A stretch of 7,943 nucleotides of DNA from an uncultured Lacticaseibacillus sp. (GTDB lineage: Bacteria > Bacillota > Bacilli > Lactobacillales > Lactobacillaceae). Each line of letters opens with the position of its first letter. The stretch's first letter is position 1. The stretch lies in the NCBI GenBank assembly GCA_934293835.1, contig CAKQZO010000072.1, positions 1-7,943 on the forward strand, in the 5' to 3' direction. The notes below the pieces were generated by a model that saw only the letters and a list, made by a program, of their open reading frames with translations, had not been told where the DNA came from and ran no database searches. Positions 1 through 5,534 of this stretch are shown piece by piece. Position numbers and translations under genes: made by a program.

Positions 1-73
1 GGGAAGTGTACGCTCAACTTTCAAAAATAGATCTTAGAATCTTGCCTCAACTCCTTGACTCTTTACCACAAGA
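1..73 (-). other. Tail downstream of the FecCD operon; weak terminator-like element
   Basis: This is the 3' flank of the minus-strand transport operon. Read on the minus strand, a short imperfect dyad (29-42, AGAT...ATCT ends) is followed by ATTTTTG, which could be a weak intrinsic terminator, but the stem is only about four or five pairs. An AAGGAG sequence (minus strand, 56-51) looks like a ribosome binding site, yet no ATG occurs downstream of it within the window and no GTG or TTG sits at a normal distance. No gene start can therefore be called here. A substrate-binding protein gene further left cannot be ruled out. Confidence 0.25.
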
Positions 74-1045
74 CTAGTCGTGAAACAATTGAAATAAGAA
101 GTATGGCATTGTGATCACAGCCACGACGAGTCCGACGGGAAGCGTCGAAGGCAAGAACAGGTTGTTAGCGACGGCGGTCGCGGCGAGCATGATCCCACAG
201 CCGAGCAAAATTGTGATGGGGAAAAGGCGACTGAACCGGTTGCCACATAGGTACTTGGCAATGTTGGGCGCCATCAACCCCACCAGACTGATGGCGCCGC
301 CGACGGCTACGGCAACCGCGGCCAGCGCGATTGCCAAGCCGAGCAGCCAGCGCTTGGTTGCCAAGACATTGACACCAACGTTGTGGGCCATATCGTCACC
401 TAAGATCAGCGCGGCCAATGGGCGCTGCATCGCAGCCACGGCGAGTAATAGGCCGATGGTGGCAGTACCGTAGTGACTGAGGAAGGCCCAGTCGGTGTTC
501 CAGAAGCTTCCAGACAGCCAGGTCAAGACGCGCTCGAAGTCGAAGGTGTTCATGTTCAGCTGCAATAACAAGATGATCCCGTTAAGTAACGCGGTCAGCG
601 CGACCCCACGCAGCAATAGTAACAAGCGCGAATGCGTGCCGCGGTTGCGGACGATCACCAAGGCGAGGCAAGCGCCTGAAATTGCGGCTAGTGGAAGCCA
701 GCGCTGCACCGATAAGCGGTGGCTATTGGCAAGCGTGATCAAGGTGACGGCGCCGAGGCTTGCCCCGGCATTGACCCCGAGAATCGACGAGTCGACTAAC
801 GGGTTGTTAGTGAGGCGCTGCAACAATAGTCCGCTGGTGGCCAGGGCTGCGCCGGTGATCAGTGCGGCGACGACGTTTGGCAAGCGCATGGTCCAGACGA
901 CCAGGCCGGCGATGTGGTCGCCTTGGCCGAACAAGGCGGCCAAAACGCGTATGAAGCTGAGATGGATATCGCCAAGCATCAGACAAGCGAAGCCTAAGGC
1001 CAGAGTCGAGAAGCTGGCCGCAAGGATGAGCCACATTTTTTTCAT
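74..1045 (-). CDS. FecCD-family ABC transporter permease (iron-siderophore type), distal gene
   Basis: Membrane subunit (323 aa) of a type II ABC importer of the BtuC/FecCD/FhuB family, which moves iron-siderophore, haem or cobalamin-type substrates across the cytoplasmic membrane. The family core is visible: RLPN at residues 54-57 (usually RLPR), a GAALATSG helix at 65-72, and NPLVDSSILGVNAGA at 81-95. The GDDMAHNVGVN stretch is the probable coupling region facing the ATPase. The protein is almost entirely hydrophobic helices, and its length is normal for the family. The start is ATG 1045-1043, preceded by AAGGAGG (1059-1053) at 7 nt. An in-frame upstream start at 1099 would have no such site and would overlap the preceding gene more. 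The start overlaps the stop of the upstream permease as ATGA, so the two are probably translationally coupled and form the heterodimeric pore. Substrate is not decidable from the sequence. Confidence 0.9.
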   Translation of the reverse strand: MKKMWLILAASFSTLALGFACLMLGDIHLSFIRVLAALFGQGDHIAGLVVWTMRLPNVVAALITGAALATSGLLLQRLTNNPLVDSSILGVNAGASLGAVTLITLANSHRLSVQRWLPLAAISGACLALVIVRNRGTHSRLLLLLRGVALTALLNGIILLLQLNMNTFDFERVLTWLSGSFWNTDWAFLSHYGTATIGLLLAVAAMQRPLAALILGDDMAHNVGVNVLATKRWLLGLAIALAAVAVAVGGAISLVGLMAPNIAKYLCGNRFSRLFPITILLGCGIMLAATAVANNLFLPSTLPVGLVVAVITMPYFLFQLFHD

Positions 1046-2019
1046 GACTGGGCCTCCTTGAAGCGCGCCAAGATGAGAAACAAGAACTCCCCACCGCAAA
1101 TGGCACTCAAGGCCGATAGCGGCAATTCGTTCGGCGCCGTCAGGGTTTTGGCTAGAATGTCGACGATCAGCATGAAGCCGGCCCCGGCAAGCATTGTAGG
1201 GGCGACGTTGCGCTCAAGCCGATCGGGATGGCAATAGGCGATGATCTGTGGGATGCCAAGGCCGACGAAGCCGATATTACCGGCGATCGCGACCGCCATT
1301 CCGGCGCAGGCGACGACCAAACACGCGGCCAACAACCGCACGCGGCCAGGATTAATCCCGAGACTCTTGGCGGTCGCATCATCTAAGACCATTAAGGAAA
1401 GCTCCTTGTGGGCACACAGCGTGACGAGGATGATCAAAGCGGTGGCGAAGATGAGCACCTTGGCCTGAGTCGGCGTGGCATTGGCGAAGCCACCGACCAG
1501 TAAATTGCGAAACTGCGCGGTACTGTTGGTCAAGAGCCCGACGGCATAAGCGATGCAGGTCAAGAGGCTGGATAAGACGGTGCCGCCGAGAATAAAGCGC
1601 AAAATGTCCAGACCACCGCGGCGCATCGCTAACGCTAAGACGATGAAGAACGCCACGCAGGCCCCGAGAAAGCTCAACCAGACGGTGTTGGCGATGGTGA
1701 GATCAAGCCCGGCCAAGCCACCGAGCATCAGCACCAAGGTCGCGCCTGAATTGACGCCGAGGATCGATGGATCGGCGATCGGATTGCGGGCGAGCGCCTG
1801 CATGAGCTGACCGGAAAAGGCGAGCAAGGCACCGACCAGGGCCGCGCAAATTGTTCGCGGCAGCCGGATCCCCAACAGGATCTGACGGGTCATCCCGTCG
1901 CCGGCAAACAAGGCTTGCGGGGTGTACCATCTGACTCCGGCCAGCAAGCTGAGGAGGCCCGCGGCCAGCAGCAGGACGATGAGCCCGGCGTTCAAGACGC
2001 CTAACCGCAGGGGCCTCAT
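1042..2019 (-). CDS. FecCD-family ABC transporter permease (iron-siderophore type), proximal gene
   Basis: Second membrane subunit (325 aa) of the same importer, the likely heterodimer partner of the permease at 74-1045. It shows the FecCD signature clearly: RLPR at 52-55, GALLAFSGQLMQ at 63-74 and NPIADPSILGVNSGA at 79-93. LDDATAKSLGIN, in the second half, is the probable ATPase-coupling segment. An N-terminal hydrophobic helix spans about residues 8-29. The start chosen is ATG 2019-2017, which overlaps the ATPase stop codon as ATGA (2016-2019). Only a weak Shine-Dalgarno is visible there, so expression probably depends on coupling to the ATPase gene. A start at 2064 would add 15 residues overlapping the ATPase C-terminus and is unlikely, because the N-terminus already fits the family. 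The two permeases share the core motif but are clearly divergent paralogues, as usual for fec/fhu operons. Confidence 0.9.
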   Translation of the reverse strand: MRPLRLGVLNAGLIVLLLAAGLLSLLAGVRWYTPQALFAGDGMTRQILLGIRLPRTICAALVGALLAFSGQLMQALARNPIADPSILGVNSGATLVLMLGGLAGLDLTIANTVWLSFLGACVAFFIVLALAMRRGGLDILRFILGGTVLSSLLTCIAYAVGLLTNSTAQFRNLLVGGFANATPTQAKVLIFATALIILVTLCAHKELSLMVLDDATAKSLGINPGRVRLLAACLVVACAGMAVAIAGNIGFVGLGIPQIIAYCHPDRLERNVAPTMLAGAGFMLIVDILAKTLTAPNELPLSALSAICGGEFLFLILARFKEAQS

Positions 2020-2810
2020 GAGTGCACCAGCGTCTGGGCGTTCAATAGTTGCGGGAAGGTGCATCCTGCTGGTTGGACGACCGTGGCGCTGACCTCAAAG
2101 ACCTGCGCCAGTAGCGGTGCCGTCAGGACTTCGGCTGGGGTCCCTGTCGCGACGATTGCACCATCGTGCACGCACACCAACTGGTCGCAGTAGCGGGCGG
2201 CTTGGTTCAAGTCATGGAGCACAACGACAACGGTTTTACCGGACTCTTGGTTGAGGCGTTGCATTAGATTCAACACATCGAGCTGATGGGTGAGATCGAG
2301 GTACGTGGTCGGTTCGTCAAGCATTAGAATCGAAGCATCTTGCGCCAGGGTCATCGCGATGAAAGCCCGTTGACGCTGGCCACCAGACAGGCTGTTTAAG
2401 GGGCGGTTGGCGAAGTCGGCGATCTTGGCCTGGACGAGTGCCCGGCGCACTAATGCGGCTTCTTCGCTATCGTGGCCAAAGAAGCCTTTGTGATAAGCGT
2501 AGCGTCCCAGCCGCACCAAGGTGGCTACGGTGAGGTCGCCGGGGACGGAAGGCGACTGCGCGAGATACGCGACTTCTTTGGCAATCGCCTTGGGACTCAG
2601 GTGGGCAAGCACGTGCCCATTTACGGTGATCTGGCCTGCAACTAAGGGATTGATCCCGGCCAGCGCTTTGAGCAGCGTTGACTTGCCACTCCCGTTAGGA
2701 CCGATCAGGCCGGTGATCTGGCCTGCCGGAATCCGAAGGCTCTGATGCGCGATGATCGGGCGGTGACCATAGGCGACGACGAGATCGTCGCCGACAAAAG
2801 CGTCAGTCAT
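2016..2810 (-). CDS. ABC transporter ATPase, FecE/FhuC type
   Basis: Cytoplasmic nucleotide-binding subunit (264 aa, normal for the family) that powers the FecCD permease pair. All motifs are intact: Walker A GPNGSGKST at 37-45, Q-loop Q85, signature LSGGQRQR at 141-148, Walker B ILMLDEP at 161-167 with catalytic E166, D-loop YLDL at 170-173, and switch histidine H199 within VLHDLNQAARYCD. That last motif, together with LGRYAYHKG near residue 102, is typical of siderophore/haem/B12 importer ATPases rather than exporters. The start ATG 2810-2808 has GGAGG (2824-2820) 9 nt upstream, inside the end of the reductase gene, and the two genes overlap by 8 bases. The downstream permease overlaps it by 4 bases. 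The exact substrate of the complex is an open question. Confidence 0.95.
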   Translation of the reverse strand: MTDAFVGDDLVVAYGHRPIIAHQSLRIPAGQITGLIGPNGSGKSTLLKALAGINPLVAGQITVNGHVLAHLSPKAIAKEVAYLAQSPSVPGDLTVATLVRLGRYAYHKGFFGHDSEEAALVRRALVQAKIADFANRPLNSLSGGQRQRAFIAMTLAQDASILMLDEPTTYLDLTHQLDVLNLMQRLNQESGKTVVVVLHDLNQAARYCDQLVCVHDGAIVATGTPAEVLTAPLLAQVFEVSATVVQPAGCTFPQLLNAQTLVHS

Positions 2811-3309
2811 GGGTGGTCGCCTCCAGTCGCATGCGGTGCTGGGTCGCCGCTAAGACGCTGGGAAAGTCGACTCGACGCTTGACGATGCTGGTGTCGACGA
2901 ACGCAGACTCGCGGTATTCGAGTTTCAAGAAAGTCGCTAGCTGAGCGATTGCAACGGGGATGCCCGGCGCGGTCGTTGCAGGCGTTTGGGTGCCCGAGAT
3001 GACGACATACGTTGGCATGCCCTGTAAGTCAAAGTGGTTGGCGATTAACGTGCACCGATCCAAGAAGGTCTTGAGCAGGCCGGTCATATCGGACCAGTAA
3101 ACTGGGGTGCCGATCAGCAAGGCATCACACGCCGCGACCTGGGTAATCAGCGGCAAGAAGTCGTCTTCGGCCGACTGTTGGCCGAGTTGGGCGATGTGAT
3201 AATCGACTAACGCCCAAGTCGTCGCCTCTTGGTCGGTCAATAAGTAAGCACCTAGTTGTGCGGTGTGTCCTTTGGTATTCGGACTACCATTTAAGAAGCC
3301 CCATTTCAC
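2803..3309 (-). CDS. Flavodoxin-fold NAD(P)H-dependent FMN reductase-like protein
   Basis: A 168-aa cytoplasmic protein of the NADPH-dependent FMN reductase / flavodoxin-like superfamily. The N-terminal strand leads into the phosphate-binding loop NGSPNTKGHT (7-16). The second FMN-contact block, DALLIGTPVYWSDMTG followed by LLKTFLDR (about 62-85), is diagnostic of the family. It has no signal peptide and no membrane segment. It is the first gene of the importer operon and overlaps the ATPase by 8 bases. From that context I infer a role in reducing imported ferric chelate, or in supplying reduced flavin so that iron is released; the sequence alone does not prove it. The start is GTG 3309-3307, with AAGGAGG (3325-3319) at 9 nt. 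A TTG two codons upstream (3315-3313) sits only 3 nt from that site and is less likely. A general quinone or azo reductase role is the main alternative. Confidence 0.85.
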   Translation of the reverse strand: MKWGFLNGSPNTKGHTAQLGAYLLTDQEATTWALVDYHIAQLGQQSAEDDFLPLITQVAACDALLIGTPVYWSDMTGLLKTFLDRCTLIANHFDLQGMPTYVVISGTQTPATTAPGIPVAIAQLATFLKLEYRESAFVDTSIVKRRVDFPSVLAATQHRMRLEATTHD

Positions 3310-3354
3310 GAGCAAAAACCTCCTTGTGATGAATTAAATGACAACATAATGTGA

Positions 3355-3383
3355 AGTATATGATGATTTGCTGTGTAAAACAA
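3355..3383 (-). promoter_or_regulatory. Candidate proximal promoter P2 of the reductase-FecCD operon
   Basis: On the minus strand a TATACT -10 (3360-3355, five of six consensus bases) lies 17 nt downstream of TTGTTT (3383-3378). This is 30 nt upstream of the ribosome binding site of the reductase gene. The -35 is weak, so the call rests on the -10 and the ideal spacing. Confidence 0.4.
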
Positions 3384-3437
3384 GCGGAGAACTTGTCCAC
3401 TGGACTAGTGTCAGCGATTGCATCCCTTGTCCCGTCT

Positions 3438-3466
3438 AGCATAGCAGGATTGATAGATAGTAACAA
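3438..3466 (-). promoter_or_regulatory. Candidate distal promoter P1 of the reductase-FecCD operon (extended -10)
   Basis: On the minus strand TTGTTA (3466-3461) and TATGCT (3443-3438) are separated by exactly 17 nt. The -10 is preceded by TGC, giving an extended TGN -10. It would yield a leader of roughly 120 nt before the GTG start at 3309. I saw no recognisable Fur, PerR or DtxR/MntR box overlapping it. Confidence 0.42.
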
Positions 3467-3523
3467 TCTTTTTTGGTCATAGTCGGACGTGTGCAGTTAA
3501 ATAATCCCCAAAGCAATTGTCGC

Positions 3524-3574
3524 AAAAACGCCATGCCTGGCGATTCGAGGAGCAAATCGTGAAGGCATGGCGTT
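3524..3574 (-). terminator. Intrinsic terminator of the APC permease gene
   Basis: A perfect 12-bp inverted repeat has arms at 3527-3538 (AACGCCATGCCT) and 3563-3574. It encloses a second, inner 5-bp stem (3541-3545 with 3555-3559) around a 9-nt loop. Read on the minus strand the stem is followed directly by TTTTT (3528-3524). It lies 41 bases past the permease stop codon and upstream of the importer operon promoters, so it separates the two transcription units. On the plus strand no T-run follows, so it is directional. Confidence 0.82.
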
Positions 3575-3614
3575 AGTGCGCGTTGAAGAAACACGGATTC
3601 TAATCTTAGAAGCG

Positions 3615-5258
3615 TTATCGTTCAGTCGTGCCGTTGCGGCCGTTGTGAGTCATCTTGAGAATCAAGGCCACTAAGATCAAATCGACAACCACGGTCGTAC
3701 CGTAGCGGAGGCCAACGCTTTGGTGCACCAAGAGACTCGTGTTGATCCCATCGCTGACCAAATACAGTAGCACGATGGCGACCACGGCGGTGAAAAGCCA
3801 CCAGGTACCCTTGCCAAAGGCGTTCCCATTTGTCTGCCGCTTGGCAATCCAAGGCATCACGAAGCCTAAGAGCACCATCCCGATAGGCACGACGATGTTG
3901 AGGGTCAGCATCAAGGCGAACGTCTTAGGCGTGGCATCGGTTGGGTAAAAGCCCATTGTCGCCAGCAAGAAGGTGATGATCAGCATCCACAACCCGACAA
4001 TCAAGCCAAGCTTGTCGGACTTGATGAATTTGTACGCCGGGGTAGGGAAGCGATCGGCATGGCGACGAACCATGATGTAAGACCAGAATAAGAACATGGT
4101 CGAGAACGGACTGACGATGCCGTTCAGGTTCAGAAGCCAGTTGAAGATGTCGTTGATCTGCGGCAACATGCCCCCGAGTGCCATGATGATCGCACACAAG
4201 ATGGTTGTCAGCCAGTAGCCGTTGATCGGTAAGCCGTCTGCCGTTTTCTTCGTGAGCTGGCGCGGCATGAAGCGCTTGGCCACGTCGGACAGGAAGACGC
4301 GCGTGGAGGCGTCTAAGATTACCGCCAGTTGGGCGAGCATGTAGAGGCCTTGGACGACGGCGAAGAGGTACATCAGGCTGTTGCCCATGCCGAACTGTTT
4401 GCCGATCGCCTGGAAGGCATAGTAAGACCCGTTCATCTTCAAGTCGTTCGGCAGGTGATGGGCGTTGAAGTAGACCCCCAAGGAGAAGGTGCCAAAAAGC
4501 GTCAAGAACATGGTCATGATCGCGATCATCTTCAGGGCCTTCGGGAAGTCTTTGGCGGGATGTTTCATATCCGCGGTGTAAGGCGCGGCGAGTTCGGAGC
4601 CGTTCATCGCGAAGACGAAGAGGCCGAACGTCGATAAGAAGGACAGAGAGAAGAAGTCTTTGGGCATGAAGCTGGAGAAGTGGAACGGATGTGTGGCGAT
4701 CGGGTTACCGTGGGCGAGGCCGGCGAAGGTCATCACGACAAATAAGATCGTCATCACGAACATCGCGCCGCCACCGATGGTCGACATGACTTCCAGCGAT
4801 TTGTTCTTGAAGAAGTGTTGGAGCCAGATGAAGACGACGAACACGACCGCGGTCAGCACCCCGAACCAGGCGTTACCGAGGTGGGATTGAATATCGCCGT
4901 TGCCGTTGGTGATCCAGCCAAAGGAGATTACGACCGAGTTGGCGACATCGACGACGTAAGGCAGGCCAGTGATCCAGTAGAACCACGCGGCAAAATACCC
5001 GACGGTGTCGCCGTTGGTCTGGCGCATCCAGCTGGTGATGCCGCCACCGAGTTCGGAGAAGGTCGAGCCCATGTGCGCGACGATCAAGTTGTAAGGAATG
5101 ACGTAGAAGAAGGTCATGATCACCCAAGAGGTGACGGCGACGAGGCCTTGATTCTGGAAATTATAAATAATGTCGTCAAAGCCGATGACGGTGACAAAAT
5201 CCATCAAGCCGACGATGACCCAGGGAATATATTGCTTTTGTTTGGTATCCGATTGCAT
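3615..5258 (-). CDS. APC-superfamily amino acid permease
   Basis: Integral membrane transporter of 547 aa with about 12-14 hydrophobic helices, of the amino acid-polyamine-organocation superfamily. Typical features are the ELGGGITSW segment after the second helix (69-77), and the sixth-helix motif FVFAMNGSE (214-222) followed by MKHPAKDFPKAL, matching the family pattern of a helix break, an acidic residue and NP-x-(K/R)-x-FP-x-A. Overall length and the NG-rich second half recall the glutamate/GABA-antiporter and YjeM-like groups, but no substrate can be named. The start ATG 5258-5256 has GGAGG (5268-5264) at 5 nt. An in-frame ATG at 5279, seven codons earlier, has no ribosome binding site and lies inside a hairpin arm. 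No decarboxylase or other enzyme gene flanks it, so a decarboxylation-coupled antiport role is not supported by context. It has its own terminator and appears to be monocistronic. Confidence 0.9.
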   Translation of the reverse strand: MQSDTKQKQYIPWVIVGLMDFVTVIGFDDIIYNFQNQGLVAVTSWVIMTFFYVIPYNLIVAHMGSTFSELGGGITSWMRQTNGDTVGYFAAWFYWITGLPYVVDVANSVVISFGWITNGNGDIQSHLGNAWFGVLTAVVFVVFIWLQHFFKNKSLEVMSTIGGGAMFVMTILFVVMTFAGLAHGNPIATHPFHFSSFMPKDFFSLSFLSTFGLFVFAMNGSELAAPYTADMKHPAKDFPKALKMIAIMTMFLTLFGTFSLGVYFNAHHLPNDLKMNGSYYAFQAIGKQFGMGNSLMYLFAVVQGLYMLAQLAVILDASTRVFLSDVAKRFMPRQLTKKTADGLPINGYWLTTILCAIIMALGGMLPQINDIFNWLLNLNGIVSPFSTMFLFWSYIMVRRHADRFPTPAYKFIKSDKLGLIVGLWMLIITFLLATMGFYPTDATPKTFALMLTLNIVVPIGMVLLGFVMPWIAKRQTNGNAFGKGTWWLFTAVVAIVLLYLVSDGINTSLLVHQSVGLRYGTTVVVDLILVALILKMTHNGRNGTTER

Positions 5259-5273
5259 GAGTTCCTCCAAAGA

Positions 5274-5306
5274 GCGCATAGCGTGACAGGCGGTTGGTCT
5301 ATGCGC
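5274..5306 (-). promoter_or_regulatory. Perfect 8-bp hairpin in the permease leader
   Basis: On the minus strand GCGCATAG (5306-5299) and CTATGCGC (5281-5274) are perfectly complementary, with a 17-nt loop. The 3' arm ends 5 nt before the permease Shine-Dalgarno sequence, and the 5' arm contains the stop codon of the short leader frame. No T-run follows, so it is not a terminator. A role in controlling ribosome access to the permease is an inference. Confidence 0.45.
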
Positions 5307-5328
5307 CTGGGGCTTTGTTCTGGTACAT
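5299..5328 (-). CDS. Putative nine-residue leader peptide upstream of the permease
   Basis: A short frame, ATG to TAG, encodes MYQNKAPGA. It is preceded by AAAGGAG (5343-5337) with an 8-nt spacer, a better ribosome binding site than that of many full genes in this window. It ends 41 bases before the permease start and in a different frame, and its last two codons and stop form the 5' arm of the leader hairpin. The arrangement resembles translated leader peptides that control a downstream gene. There is no strong run of one regulatory amino acid, so the signal (if any) is unknown. It could be a chance frame. No family is recognised. Confidence 0.4.
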   Translation of the reverse strand: MYQNKAPGA

Positions 5329-5369
5329 GTTCAATTCTCCTTTCAGCGCCAAAAAAGCATAATCGTCCT

Positions 5370-5398
5370 ATTTTACTAAATTTTCAGAAACGAGGGAA
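5370..5398 (-). promoter_or_regulatory. Candidate promoter of the APC permease
   Basis: On the minus strand TAAAAT (5375-5370, five of six consensus bases) lies in the most AT-rich part of the intergenic gap. TTCCCT (5398-5393), at 17 nt, is a poor -35. Transcription from here would start near 5363, about 35 nt before the leader peptide frame. A good -35 sequence, TTGGCA (5410-5405), is present but too far upstream to pair with it. A separate TATGCT (5361-5356) is an alternative -10. Confidence 0.3.
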
Positions 5399-5407
5399 TC
5401 TTTTTGC

Positions 5408-5429
5408 CAACATTTCCCAGGAAATGTTG
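5408..5429. repeat. 22-bp palindrome between divergent permease and bceA promoters
   Basis: Two perfect 10-base arms, CAACATTTCC (5408-5417) and GGAAATGTTG (5420-5429), flank a two-base centre. It sits 33 bases upstream of the candidate permease -10 and 6 bases from the candidate BceR box. No T-run follows it on either strand, so an operator for a dimeric regulator is more likely than a terminator. I do not recognise the motif as belonging to a known regulator. Confidence 0.6.
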
Positions 5430-5435
5430 CGCACC

Positions 5436-5449
5436 TTACAGCTTTGTTA
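5436..5449 (+). promoter_or_regulatory. Candidate BceR-type response regulator box
   Basis: TTACA and TGTTA are separated by four bases. BceR-like response regulators of Firmicutes recognise an inverted repeat close to TnACA-N4-TGTAA upstream of the transporter promoter, and this site differs at one base in the second half. It lies about 45 bases upstream of the probable bceA -10, just above where a -35 would be, the expected place for an activator. The location makes a chance match less likely, but a match of this size is short. Confidence 0.42.
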
Positions 5450-5490
5450 GGTGATGTTCGCGCACAGGCGCAGGTTTTACGGTACGATAA

Positions 5491-5499
5491 TGATATACA
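5491..5499 (+). promoter_or_regulatory. Candidate extended -10 promoter of bceAB
   Basis: TGA-TATACA forms an extended TGN -10 (hexamer 5494-5499), with an overlapping alternative hexamer GATAAT at 5486-5491. No good -35 is found 16-18 nt upstream, which is typical of promoters that need an activator and fits the BceR-like box upstream. The 5' leader would be only about 30 nt. Confidence 0.4.
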
Positions 5500-5534
5500 A
5501 GGCGCCGCAGGCGTGAATCTTTGGAGGTAATTCG

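Noticed and set aside
47..58. Small hairpin with an AAGGAG loop downstream of the last importer gene
   Set aside because: It has only four base pairs and no start codon at a suitable distance, so neither a regulated start nor a terminator is supported.
495..1061. A 188-codon plus-strand frame opposite the distal FecCD permease
   Set aside because: It has no domain and no ribosome binding site, and the opposite strand encodes an intact conserved permease.
3284..3466. A 60-codon minus-strand frame in the gap upstream of the reductase
   Set aside because: It starts at the candidate P1 -35, has no Shine-Dalgarno sequence, and covers both candidate promoters. Nothing in the peptide is recognisable.
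5256..5279. Upstream in-frame start (5279) for the APC permease
   Set aside because: There is no ribosome binding site before it and it sits in a hairpin arm, while the ATG at 5258 has GGAGG at 5 nt.
5408..5429. The 22-bp palindrome as an intrinsic terminator
   Set aside because: No T-run follows it on either strand in the needed position, and no gene ends nearby.
4815..5450. A 211-codon plus-strand frame across the start of the APC permease and its leader
   Set aside because: It is antisense to a clear transporter, has a composition typical of the shadow of membrane-protein codons, and lacks a ribosome binding site.
5468..5506. GGCGC and GCGCC repeats flanking the bceA promoter as an inverted repeat
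   Set aside because: They are only five bases each, 29 bases apart and GC-rich in a GC-rich genome, so chance is a sufficient explanation.
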